The translations under genes were made by a program, and so were the position numbers. The notes below the pieces were generated by a model. The model was not told the origin of the DNA. It saw only the letters and a list, made by a program, of their open reading frames with translations, and did no database searches. Below are positions 8,665-16,718 of a stretch of 31,907 nt of DNA, in pieces. The DNA is from Bodo saltans (taxonomy: Eukaryota > Euglenozoa > Kinetoplastea > Eubodonida > Bodonidae). Numbering within the stretch: the first letter of the stretch is position 1; every line of letters begins with the position of its first letter. The stretch lies in contig CYKH01001915.1 in assembly GCA_001460835.1 (NCBI GenBank), positions 1 through 31,907 on the forward strand, given 5' to 3'.

Positions 8665-9773
8665 TTTGTGTAAAGACATATGGTAATAACGGTGAGCGAA
8701 AAGTGAATGAATTGGTTGAACAAGAGAGAAAACGTTAAACAAAAGAACATCAAGAATCAACTGTTTGGAAACATGGTGTGCGCTGCGCGGGATCGTGTGC
8801 GGAAGCGCATAGTGCATCGCGTAGTCATCATCACCACTTTCCTTTTGCTCTCTCGTAAGTCTTCTTCCTGGTGGATAGAACCCCCTTCGTGCCTCTTTCA
8901 ACTGTTGAGACAATTTTGTTATTTTCCTTCGCGAAGCAGAAGATGTGATGAGTTTCCTCTTTCTGTAAAAAGCTGTTCTTCTTCGCAGGTGTTTTTTTTT
9001 TTCTTCTCCCTCCCTCCCTCCACAAGTCGTGAACACAACCCCGCCACTTGGTCAGGTGTTGACTTCTGTGTGTGCCAAATATGTTTGGCACTCACAAACC
9101 AAAAAAGAGATACACACAACTTTTTTTTTCTGCGACGGGGTGAAAGAAAAACAAAATACGCACGTTTGCACTGACACTGTGTTTTTTGCGCGATAAGTTT
9201 CCTCTCGCTGCGGGACTCCTTGTTCTCTCTGCGGCATTAGGGTCTCGCACCTCTTCACAGTGTTCTTAGTGCTGTCGTCATTGCCCATTTTCTATTAAAG
9301 GTCTGGCATGTGTATTATTCGTCGACTCACCTCCGTGCAGATTTTTCTCTTTTGTTTTGGAATTTTCGAGCGTAATTTTGTGGTTTTGGAATTGCGCTTG
9401 GATTGCGGAGAGATTCTTTCTTGTCTTTTGAGTTACTATCATCAGTCACAACCGTCAACGGCAGCTGAACCAGCACTCAACTAGAGAACACGGATCTTTT
9501 TTCTTGTCGCAGCCCCTCCCCTTCTCCCCTTGTTTCCCCTCTTTTTTTTCTCATCCGCTCAAGTGCATCAACGCACGGGCGACTTCTGCGCTGACCTAAG
9601 TGCACAAGAAACGGATTGGTGGGCTACAAAACAAGCTTCATCAGCAAGTTAATTTTATATTTCTCATTTTAAGAAAGAAATGCGACAAATGCAGTTTGTT
9701 CTGTGTTTACAAAGAAATGAAATGAAATTATGCCCAGATCCCCTGTTTTCCTTTTACATTCCTCTCGAGGGAC

Positions 9774-9795
9774 GTGTTTGTCATTAGACAAACGC
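9774..9795 (+). other. Stable stem-loop in the long gap
   Basis: GTTTGTC (9776-9782), loop ATTA, then GACAAAC (9787-9793) form a perfect 7-bp stem. One G-T wobble and one G-C pair extend it to 9 bp. No RNA family is recognised around it. Confidence 0.4.
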
Positions 9796-10253
9796 TTCAG
9801 TGCACAAGAAGAAAAAGTAGCACCAGTTCCGCTGAGGAAATACACAAAACTCTTCGTAAGTATTGTTTTCCTTTGTTCGTTTCTTTTTTTTGGCGCGCGC
9901 TGATTTTTCGCCCCTCCCTCAACAACGGAAATTACGTCCGCGTAGTCGTTTTGATCCTTTTCTAAGCCGTAACCAGAGCCCCCTTGATGGTAACTCCTAC
10001 TTTTTCTATGTTGCTTCAGCTCATGAAATGCTTTCTTCAAGGATGAAACACCTACCGTCTACTTTTAAAGTATTTTGTTTCATTTTGTTTGCCTCCTTCC
10101 ACTGCTTTCCCCACTCCGCCAAGTAGAAGCCAAAAGCGTGGCACGCGCAAGCAAGTCCTCCACTTTCCAGCTCGCTTCCCCCACTCGTTTTCCAAGCCCC
10201 ACTACCTTCTTTTCTCTCTCTAAGCCAGATCAAGTGACAGCGTTGTTATGCTA

Positions 10254-10295
10254 GGGTGGGAGTCCAACCCTCTGGGCATGGAGGGGGGAGGGGGG
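10254..10295 (+). other. G-rich patch, possible G-quadruplex
   Basis: The + strand has GGG, T, GGG, a 13-base spacer, GGG, CATGGA, six G, A and six G. Five or more G-tracts of three or more lie within 42 bases of otherwise pyrimidine-rich sequence. The 13-base loop is longer than the standard motif allows, so folding is uncertain. Confidence 0.4.
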
Positions 10296-11476
10296 AAGTC
10301 AAGGAGTGTTAAGCGATGCGAAGTTGAAGCTGCACCAAGGTGCTCCTTTTCTCTGCTTTTACCCTGCTGCTTTGAGCGAACGCAACAAATCACGGAATCA
10401 AGAGCAATTGTTTTATTGTGAGTTGGACCTTGTTTTGTGAGTTATTCCGGTTTCCTCTTGTGTTTTTTTGTTGTTTTGTTGTTTGAATTGCTTCATTAAA
10501 TTGTTCGCGCCACTTTGTTCTTTCTCTTTCAACTTCAGCTCTAGTGTGTTTTTTTTTCTTGCTCGAGAAAAAAAAACGACGATAAGATTCATGTTTTTCT
10601 CACATTATTTTCTCTGCGCCTTTGCTCAACGGCTGATCTTTTCCAACAATTTCGATGAAATGGCCCCAGATGATTCTCTTGCTCCCCAGACAGCATTGAG
10701 GTCCTTTGTTGGTGCATTCATCAAAAGACGCTGGAAAGGTTACGTGGTTGCTACACAATGTACCTCTCTATCTCATTTTTATTTTTATGTTCAATCTTAC
10801 TGTATCATCTTTTTTCTTCTCCCTTTTTTCCTTTTGTTCTGTTTGTAACGTTGTTATTTATTTATCTATTTGTGCGCATCGTCGTTCCCTCCCTGTTCTC
10901 CTCTCTTCCCTCCCCTCCGCTGCTAACCCCACAACAACAAATCTGACTGTACTACTCCCTCTCGTTTCTTTTTTCCTTGTCCTGGTGTCTCAGAAGTGTT
11001 TTGGTGTTCTGTGTGTCCGCCTGACGATGTGAAGTTGAGTCAATCCATTCGTGATTTGCTCCCTTCACAGTGCGCCCACTATGCAATCTCTGCTCGCCAC
11101 ACCACAAGAAATCAAATTTCATTTTTTTTTGTTTTGCTTTCTGGTTTTCATTCATGAAAGATAGTTTCACCTCTCTTTTTTTTTTTTCCAATAGTTTGGT
11201 ATTGTAGTTGTTGTAAACAATAAGAAGTAAATACCCTCCACGTTCTTGTGCACCCAAAAAATACGAAGTTTGCTGCGAAAGTGAATGAACTTTATGCATG
11301 ATTCAAACTTGAACCTTAACCCTCCCTCCTCCTCACCTCTTCTGCACTCGCGCCCTCTTTCTTTGTACGCATCGTTGTTGTTTTTTCCCCTATTTGTGCG
11401 TTCGGAACAATTTTCGATTTGATGATATTGCATTCCACGAAATCACATTTGGCGACTAGGGCTCTCAACACAATCC

Positions 11477-11520
11477 CTTCGTTTCGCTTTTTTGTTGTTT
11501 TTTTGCGATCTGAAACAAAG
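11477..11520 (+). promoter_or_regulatory. Predicted trans-splice acceptor for ARF
   Basis: A long T-rich tract (11477-11504) is followed by GCGATCTGAAACAAAG, whose AG is the first after the tract. It would leave a 53-base leader before the ARF start codon. Confidence 0.55.
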
Positions 11521-11573
11521 GCAAAAAAAGCTCCTTCAAAGAGTTCGCGGCATCAACACAAAAACATTTACCA

Positions 11574-12104
11574 ATGGGACAATACCTCGCTCGCATCTCC
11601 AACATCTTCAACAAGGTGGACGCTCGCATCGTCATGGTCGGGCTTGACGCAGCTGGAAAGACCACAGTTCTCTTCAAGTTGAAGTTGAACGACGTGGTCA
11701 GCACCATTCCCACCATCGGCTTTAACGTTGAGCGCCTGGAGTACAAGAACCTGAAGATGACCATCTGGGATATCGGCGGCCAGGACCGCCTCCGTCCGTT
11801 GTGGCGCCACTATTACGAAAACACGAATGGTGTGATCTTCGTGGTGGACTCGTGCGACCGTCTCCGCGTGAAACTTGCGCGTGATGAAATCTCTAAGATG
11901 ATGTCTGAGCCCGCTCTCCGCGACTCAAAGCTCTGTGTGTTTGCCAACAAGCAAGACATGCCCGGCGCACTCACCGCCGCGGAGCTGATTGAGGGACTTG
12001 AGCTGCGCAACCTCAAGCACCAGTGGTTTGTCCAGCCCACCAGCGCAGTCTCTGGCGCTGGCCTGTACGAAGGCTTGGATTGGCTCGCCACCGTGCTGAA
12101 GTAA
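11574..12104 (+). CDS. ARF1: ADP-ribosylation factor 1-type small GTPase
   Basis: ARF GTPases recruit coat proteins (COPI, adaptors) and lipid-modifying enzymes to Golgi membranes when GTP-bound. All family landmarks are present: MGQ at the N-terminus for myristoylation on Gly2, the P-loop GLDAAGKTT (residues 23-31), switch I PTIGFNVE with Thr47, switch II WDIGGQ (65-70) with the catalytic Gln70, NKQD (125-128), and the C-terminal [15 protein letters not shown], which matches the ARF1 '[12 protein letters not shown]' signature. The length of 176 aa compares with about 181 in animal ARF1. Strong similarity to class I ARFs across the whole chain makes this ARF1 rather than an ARL. The substitution of Ile for Val in WDVGGQ is conservative. 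The gene has an unusually long upstream spacer, so its 5' UTR or an upstream non-coding transcript may matter. Confidence 0.97.
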   Translation: MGQYLARISNIFNKVDARIVMVGLDAAGKTTVLFKLKLNDVVSTIPTIGFNVERLEYKNLKMTIWDIGGQDRLRPLWRHYYENTNGVIFVVDSCDRLRVKLARDEISKMMSEPALRDSKLCVFANKQDMPGALTAAELIEGLELRNLKHQWFVQPTSAVSGAGLYEGLDWLATVLK

Positions 12105-12442
12105 TCAAGAAATAACACAGATGAATGGGACCTGTTGAGCCTGCATTCGCACGTGACGCAACAGGGCGGTGTGAGTGACCACGTCCTACTGCGTGTGACT
12201 TTCTAGACGCTTCATTTATTTTTCCTTTCTCTCTTTGAAACCTCCCTGCTCACGGCGTTTTTTATTGCAAACCCTCTGCTGTGCTTGCCATATCTTGGCG
12301 CTCAATCATGAAGAAAAAATGCAAATACAAGATAGACTGCTTCTTCTGCGAGCCTCGGTTGCACTTCCAACCAACCTTTGAACGTGCTTTGCTCCATTTT
12401 TTCCGAAAAAAAAAGATTATCACCCCATTTTCCTGCGTGAGG
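12105..12442 (+). other. Intergenic spacer between ARF and FkbM gene
   Basis: This spacer holds a pyrimidine tract at about 12216-12237 and an AG at 12311-12312 that could serve as splice acceptor. The frame of the next gene is open here back to 12281 and contains an ATG at 12308, but the translation is Lys-rich from A-runs and not protein-like, so I treat it as UTR. Confidence 0.5.
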
Positions 12443-13795
12443 ATGTCTCTTTTATGTGTGCCATCTTTCGTGTCTGCTGGGATGTTATTCATGATGTTCG
12501 CAGTGCTCTTGTCAACAATTGCTTCAGTCTTCTCAGCCGACAATGAGCACAAACCTCTCTGTGAGAGTGGGCTCGATGTCTCCGAGGTCAAGACCCCCTT
12601 GAAGTACACAGGCCCGAATCAACGAATTCACAAAGAAGGCAAGCTCAACTTCCGTTGCTTCAACGCACAGCATTGGGAAGACCTGTACATGTTCCAGAAT
12701 TACTTCGGTAACATCTCAGGTGGATTTTTTATCGAGCTTGGAGCCTTGGACGGGTGGAGCTACTCGGTGTCATACTTTTTTGAACAATTTCTAAATTGGC
12801 GGGGTTTACTGCTGGAGGCAAGTCCTAGAAATTATTTACAGTTCAAAGCGAAGATGCGCAAGTTACCGGTGTCGCGTCGTAGGAAGTCCGATTACATTTT
12901 ATCAGCGGTGTGCAACGACCCAAAACCACTCACCTATGTGTCAAAAGAGGGTACTGGTGCTGGCATCTTGGAGTTTATGCCTGAAGACCAGCAACTTCGT
13001 AACAAACGGATGTGCACCGAGTCTAACGTCCTTGGCGCGGGTGCTGCGAGCCTTGCGTCGATTGAAAAAGCTGCTGCGGCAGGAAACAGCAACGACTGCA
13101 CTCTCACCAAAATTCAGTGCATTCACCTAGGCGACATGCTGCGGGAGCGTGGTGTGCAGAAAGTTGACATGTTTATTTTGGACGTCGAGGGGGCTGAGCT
13201 CGAAGTGCTCTCTTCACTTCGCCTCGATGAAATTCCCGTTCACTTCTTTCTGATCGAACTGGATGGAAAGGCGCCAGAGAAAGATGCTCGAGTGCGATGC
13301 ATCTTGAGAAAACACCGCTACGAACCTATCGGCAGGTTGGACTTGAATGAAATTTGGCGCAAAACGGATTTTGACATGGCGAAATACGCAGGCTCGTACC
13401 CCCAAAAGCCTATTCCGATGTCTCAATGGTCTTCCTGTTTCCGTGGCACTGTTGACGAAACGTTTTTTGATTACCGAAATCAAGTGCAGCTGCCATCTGC
13501 TGGTGCCGCACATGCTGCAGAGAGTACAAACAACAAGCCGCCGGTAGAGGACGCCGACTTGCAAGACTTTGATCCCAATGAAGGTCAGAAACGACCAAGC
13601 AATGGTAACGACAACAACAACAACAATGGGAAAGACGTCCCAGTGCGCCCAGAATTCATCTACGGCCACCAGCCGAAAAATGATTCCGAAGTTTTCAACG
13701 ACTTTTCCTCTGCTTTGGTGTGGCTTCTTGTCCTTGGCGTGCCAGTGTCGTTGATTGTCGTTATGAGAAGACGGAAAAGACGGACAGCCCTTTAG
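12443..13795 (+). CDS. Membrane-anchored FkbM-family methyltransferase
   Basis: This is a predicted SAM-dependent methyltransferase of the FkbM/Methyltransf_21 family (O-methylation of sugars or related hydroxyls in known members). Visible motifs are the SAM-binding motif I FFIELGALDG (residues 95-104), GLLLEASP (121-128, acidic residue for the ribose), and the family motif VDMFILDVEGAELEVL (241-256). The start at 12443 was chosen because it opens directly into a signal peptide (hydrophobic residues 4-31, cleavage near S31-A32). A second hydrophobic helix (about 424-441) is followed by RRRKRRTAL, giving a type I topology with the enzyme in the ER/Golgi lumen or outside. An Asn/Gly/Asp-rich linker (about 385-400) joins domain and anchor. 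Placement in the secretory path suggests glycan or glycoprotein modification; the substrate is unknown. An alternative start at 12308 would hide the signal peptide and is less likely. Confidence 0.85.
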   Translation: MSLLCVPSFVSAGMLFMMFAVLLSTIASVFSADNEHKPLCESGLDVSEVKTPLKYTGPNQRIHKEGKLNFRCFNAQHWEDLYMFQNYFGNISGGFFIELGALDGWSYSVSYFFEQFLNWRGLLLEASPRNYLQFKAKMRKLPVSRRRKSDYILSAVCNDPKPLTYVSKEGTGAGILEFMPEDQQLRNKRMCTESNVLGAGAASLASIEKAAAAGNSNDCTLTKIQCIHLGDMLRERGVQKVDMFILDVEGAELEVLSSLRLDEIPVHFFLIELDGKAPEKDARVRCILRKHRYEPIGRLDLNEIWRKTDFDMAKYAGSYPQKPIPMSQWSSCFRGTVDETFFDYRNQVQLPSAGAAHAAESTNNKPPVEDADLQDFDPNEGQKRPSNGNDNNNNNGKDVPVRPEFIYGHQPKNDSEVFNDFSSALVWLLVLGVPVSLIVVMRRRKRRTAL

Positions 13796-13946
13796 CAGTT
13801 GTTACCACTTTGTCGTTTGTGTTGAGTAGATCTTTTCGCTTGCTTGAAGAATTTTTGCCACGAAGTTTGCTGCTCTTTCGCATTTGCCCCAAAAATGCCA
13901 ATTTGTCTCGAGAAGAGAAAAAAAGAAGAGAAAAAAACAACATTTT

Positions 13947-15176
13947 ATGTCACGCCCTACTAGCTCGGCGTCCACCACGAAACACAACAGCGGCGCCGCA
14001 ACATCCGCACAATGGGAAGCGTCTAACCGGGTGATCACAAGCGACGTCCACTGGGAGGTGAACAAAGCGTTCATGGACAGTGCGTACGCCCAGCGCCCTC
14101 GCCCTTGGGCAGCAGACCCGCGATACTTCACCTCCATCCGCATGTCGGCTCTCGCCGCACTGAAAATTTTGATTCACGCCAAGACGGGCCAGGGCAAGAA
14201 AGGCACCATCTCGCACGATAAGAACAACTGGGTGGAGGTGATGGGCCTCGTTCAAGGTCACTTTTTTGAAAACACGTTAGTGGTAACAGATGCCTTTGCT
14301 CTACCGGTGGATGCGTCTGAAGTAGAGTGCTCCATGAATGATCGCTCCATTTCGTACATGCTCGCCCAGCTGGAGTATTCTTCTCAACAAGGGAAGCCGG
14401 ATGCTGGGTGTGTGGGTTGGTATCACAGCCACCCAGGATACTCGTGCTTTCTCTCTGGCATTGACGTGAACACGCAGAGGGTGAATCAATCCGTGCAAGA
14501 TCCTTGGGTTGCCATCGTCGTCGACCCTGTTCAGACGGCGGCGACTGGGAAAATTGAAATTCGTGCGTTTCGTACGCTGCCAGAGCGTGCAGCCGGAGGA
14601 GGTCCACAACTCAGCGCCGCCGCCACTGGCGCCGCTGCTGGAGGTGCCGGTGGTTCGACGACGGCGCCATCTCAACTTACTTCTCTCGACGCATCGTCTA
14701 TTCCTGCAGAGAAGATTGCAGAGTTTGGTGTCTACGTGAATGAATACTACGAGCTTCCTATCACACTAGTGCGAAGCCACAACGATGCCCGTCAGCTTGA
14801 CCTGTTGTGGAGCAAGTACTGGATGAATTGTCTTGCGGCTGCATCTCCGTTAATTGCAAACAGGCCGTTTGTGACGCAGTCTCTTCGAGGGGTCGTGCAG
14901 AAGCAACAGCAAGCCACACCAGAGGACCATCGCGTGACTGCACAGATGTCTGGCAGCAACCTCCAGCAGCAAGGGGCGAAGGGTATTGTCGGGCGTGGGG
15001 CGGCGTCTACCTCCATCACACAGGCGCCTACCACCGAGCAAATGATTCAGATGGGAAAACTAAAAGGATCACTCCACCACACGCCGGCTTGGCAAATAGC
15101 TTCCCAGCGTGTTGTCAGTGACGTTCAGCAGAGCCTACTGCTCGAAGAGTCAAAGCGCCGATTGTTTGGTCGCTAA
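13947..15176 (+). CDS. CSN5: COP9 signalosome subunit 5 (JAMM deneddylase)
   Basis: CSN5 is the zinc metalloprotease of the COP9 signalosome; it removes NEDD8 from cullins. The MPN+/JAMM signature is intact: Glu97 in WVEVMGL, then H160-S-H162 with S170 and D173 in GWYHSHPGYSCFLSGID, matching HxHx7Sx2D. After the MPN domain, EKIAEFGVYVNEYYELPITLVRS and LLWSKYWMNCLAAASPL align with the CSN5-specific region (human IEDFGVHCKQYYAL, LLWNKYWVNTLSSSSLL). That region separates it from the proteasome subunit Rpn11. A Gly/Ala-rich insert (about residues 215-245) and a Gln-rich tail segment are local additions. The start at 13947 (MSRPTSSAST) is the first in-frame ATG; earlier frame is A-rich UTR. All metal ligands and the catalytic Glu are kept, so it should be active, presumably within a signalosome complex. 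Confidence 0.95.
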   Translation: MSRPTSSASTTKHNSGAATSAQWEASNRVITSDVHWEVNKAFMDSAYAQRPRPWAADPRYFTSIRMSALAALKILIHAKTGQGKKGTISHDKNNWVEVMGLVQGHFFENTLVVTDAFALPVDASEVECSMNDRSISYMLAQLEYSSQQGKPDAGCVGWYHSHPGYSCFLSGIDVNTQRVNQSVQDPWVAIVVDPVQTAATGKIEIRAFRTLPERAAGGGPQLSAAATGAAAGGAGGSTTAPSQLTSLDASSIPAEKIAEFGVYVNEYYELPITLVRSHNDARQLDLLWSKYWMNCLAAASPLIANRPFVTQSLRGVVQKQQQATPEDHRVTAQMSGSNLQQQGAKGIVGRGAASTSITQAPTTEQMIQMGKLKGSLHHTPAWQIASQRVVSDVQQSLLLEESKRRLFGR

Positions 15177-15251
15177 ACGTGTGTCCCGCAGGTGCCAAAG
15201 CAACTAGGGGAAGGGAAACGCTTGTGCCCAGTTCCGCATGCACACACACAC

Positions 15252-15293
15252 GTGGAGTCCCAGCGTCATCATGTGGAGTCCCAGCGTCATCAT
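15252..15293 (+). repeat. Two tandem copies of a 21-bp repeat
   Basis: Unit 1 is 15252-15272 and unit 2 is 15273-15293, identical. Each begins GTGGAGTCCCAGCG and ends TCATCAT. A third identical copy lies 497 bases downstream inside the next gene. In the open frame here each unit reads V-E-S-Q-R-H-H. Confidence 0.95.
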
Positions 15294-15463
15294 TTCTCAC
15301 CACGCGCGTTACGTGATTTGCTGGCAAGTATTTTTGATGGTCTTGTATTTTGTTGGATGAGGCTATCGGTAGGAGTGTGCTTTCTTTTTTCGCGTTTTTG
15401 CAAAAGCGGAGGGATATTGCTCTCTTTCTCACAAAAAAACTGACACACCTGAGATCTTACTGA

Positions 15464-15499
15464 TTTTTTTTTGTTTGTGTGCGTGTGCATCTGCTGAAG
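15464..15499 (+). promoter_or_regulatory. Predicted trans-splice acceptor for the zinc-ribbon gene
   Basis: A nine-T run at 15464-15472 is followed by T/G-rich sequence and CTGAAG ending at 15499, the first AG after the tract. Splicing there leaves 17 bases before the ATG at 15517. CCTCCTACAG, ending at 15560, is an alternative that would select the ATG at 15580. Confidence 0.45.
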
Positions 15500-15516
15500 G
15501 TAACCTGTGTGAGTCA

Positions 15517-16530
15517 ATGATACGCAAGTGTGTGACATTTTGCAGACCCTCCTCCTACAGTGGTGACCTGCGACGACCGATGCCGCAACGAAAATCACTT
15601 CGCCGGGAAAGTTTGACCACAATGCTTTCGAGGCCGCTGGCCCGAACCATCACTGCACAAGTGGAAGAACCAACAGAGGAGCATCAACATGAGAGGTCCT
15701 CATGGACGTCATTATCCGTCGCCTTATCGCAGGAGACCGCGTCGTCTTTTATCACCCCCGGCGCGTTTACTTCACAATTTCAGCATCATGTGGAGTCCCA
15801 GCGTCATCATTTCACGTCGTCGTCGAGTGATGGCGCACAACAACGTCAACACACAACACTCCAGCAACAACACGACTCGAGTGGACAGGTCAGAGGTGCG
15901 TTAGCATCGCTTGACGAGCAGCAAGCAGCTCGCAGAGAACTCTTTGCAACAAGTACACCCACATTCAGGCTCCGAAAGTCACGAGAGCTTTACACAGCAG
16001 AGGTACAGCGCAAGCTGCGCAATGACGAAGTGAAAAACTTTGGAAATGAAAGCGAAGAAGCATCAGCGTCGTCACCAGTGCCTTCGAAGTATGTTGACGT
16101 GCCGCTGCTGCCCCCTGCGTACTTACGGCAACGTGCCGCAAAGCACAGCACCGGTTACGTGCCAGACGACGGCGACGAAGATGCAGAGCGGCTTCATCTT
16201 GCTGCTGCACGCAACATCCTCGCTCAATCAGATGAGCCGCAGTTGTTTCGCTGTTTGCGCTGTTTTCATGTGTTTAAAGCGGTTCCACAGACCATATTGC
16301 GAACAAAGGTGGAGCAGATGCAGCTTGAGGTGGCAGAGATGGAGCGGAATCGAAAAGATGCTGAAAGAATCAGTCGTAATCCGCGGCTGCGAAAGACTCT
16401 TCACAGCGTTGGGCGGCGACGTGCTGCAAATGCAGAGAACTTGAAGGGGTGCCCTTCCTGCCAGAGCAATCGTGTGCAATGGGCATTGGAGTACGTTCAT
16501 CATCGAACTCATCACAAAACAGGACTTTAG
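15517..16530 (+). CDS. Hypothetical zinc-ribbon protein, possibly mitochondrial
   Basis: I do not recognise the family. The C-terminal part has two CxxC knuckles, FRCLRCF (C246, C249) and GCPSCQ (C312, C315), separated by about 62 residues of charged helix (VEQMQLEVAEMERNRKDAER). This looks like a zinc ribbon interrupted by a helical hairpin. The first 48 residues are strongly basic with only D17 and E31 acidic (KSLRRESLTTMLSRPLARTI), which fits a mitochondrial presequence. The first in-frame ATG (15517) was chosen; 15580 is a plausible alternative and would keep a basic presequence. Residues 91-98 (HVESQRHH) are encoded by a copy of the 21-bp repeat that also lies in the upstream spacer. The segment around it (60-125) is Ser/Gln/His-rich and looks tolerant of insertions. 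A role in mitochondrial RNA or ribosome biology is possible but not shown. Confidence 0.8.
   Translation: MIRKCVTFCRPSSYSGDLRRPMPQRKSLRRESLTTMLSRPLARTITAQVEEPTEEHQHERSSWTSLSVALSQETASSFITPGAFTSQFQHHVESQRHHFTSSSSDGAQQRQHTTLQQQHDSSGQVRGALASLDEQQAARRELFATSTPTFRLRKSRELYTAEVQRKLRNDEVKNFGNESEEASASSPVPSKYVDVPLLPPAYLRQRAAKHSTGYVPDDGDEDAERLHLAAARNILAQSDEPQLFRCLRCFHVFKAVPQTILRTKVEQMQLEVAEMERNRKDAERISRNPRLRKTLHSVGRRRAANAENLKGCPSCQSNRVQWALEYVHHRTHHKTGL
15790..15810 (+). repeat. Third copy of the 21-bp repeat, inside a CDS
   Basis: This copy is identical over 21 bases to the units at 15252 and 15273. With flanks (CATCAT before, TTC after) the identity to unit 2 extends to 30 bases. It is in frame and adds V-E-S-Q-R-H-H to the zinc-ribbon protein. 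Confidence 0.95.
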
Positions 16531-16634
16531 TCACCGTCCAGAAAAAAAAAAACATTCCTTCCCCCTTTTTTTTGCTAAGTGTTCAATGTCTCATCGTGCT
16601 GTATCATTATTCTGTGTGTTTTTATTCCGACAAG

Positions 16635-16660
16635 CCTTTTTGTTTGTTTTTCTTCGTAAG
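16635..16660 (+). promoter_or_regulatory. Predicted trans-splice acceptor for the SET gene
   Basis: A pyrimidine tract (16635-16656, broken only by single G) is followed by TAAG ending at 16660. This leaves a 58-base leader before the ATG at 16719. Confidence 0.55.
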
Positions 16661-16718
16661 CGTTTCCACTATATCTTATCAACATCATCATCATCTGTTA
16701 CTGCCGCGCCCTTCGTTT

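Larger units (their letters stand above)
8665..11573 (+). other. 2.9-kb region without a convincing gene
   Basis: This is the longest gap in the window. It is T- and pyrimidine-rich on the + strand, with many candidate acceptor tracts (about 8991-9022, 9498-9560, 10830-10852, 10884-10920 and 11477-11504). ATG-started ORFs are short and their translations are dominated by Phe/Leu/Ser homopolymer reading: 8707-9174 (155 codons, MNWLNKRENVK) and an ORF from the ATG at 10591 to 10848 (85 codons, with a coding-looking middle FDEMAPDDSLAPQTALRS and a hydrophobic end). I call neither a gene. A 9-bp hairpin (9774-9795) and a G-rich patch (10254-10295) stand out. I saw no tRNA, 5S rRNA or spliced-leader gene. 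It could be long UTRs of the flanking genes, a non-coding RNA locus, or remains of lost genes. Confidence 0.55.
15177..15516 (+). other. Intergenic spacer with repeat and splice signal
   Basis: This spacer contains the tandem 21-bp repeat (15252-15293), a CA dinucleotide run at 15240-15250 and a strong polyT/AG acceptor at 15464-15499. A frame open from 15192 to 15443 has no ATG ahead of the repeat and reads the repeat as VESQRHH; it may be a remnant of coding sequence. Confidence 0.5.

Noticed and set aside
8707-9174. 155-codon + strand ORF with an ATG
   Set aside because: The C-terminal half is a reading of pyrimidine tracts (Phe/Ser/Leu runs); no motif or homology is apparent. Kept only as a remark in the gap entry.
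12281-12442. N-terminal extension of the FkbM gene (ATG at 12308)
   Set aside because: The translation is A-run-derived Lys-rich sequence and would bury the signal peptide that starts at 12443.
15252-15293. CRISPR-like repeats
   Set aside because: Two units directly abut with no spacer and the organism is eukaryotic; this is a short tandem duplication.
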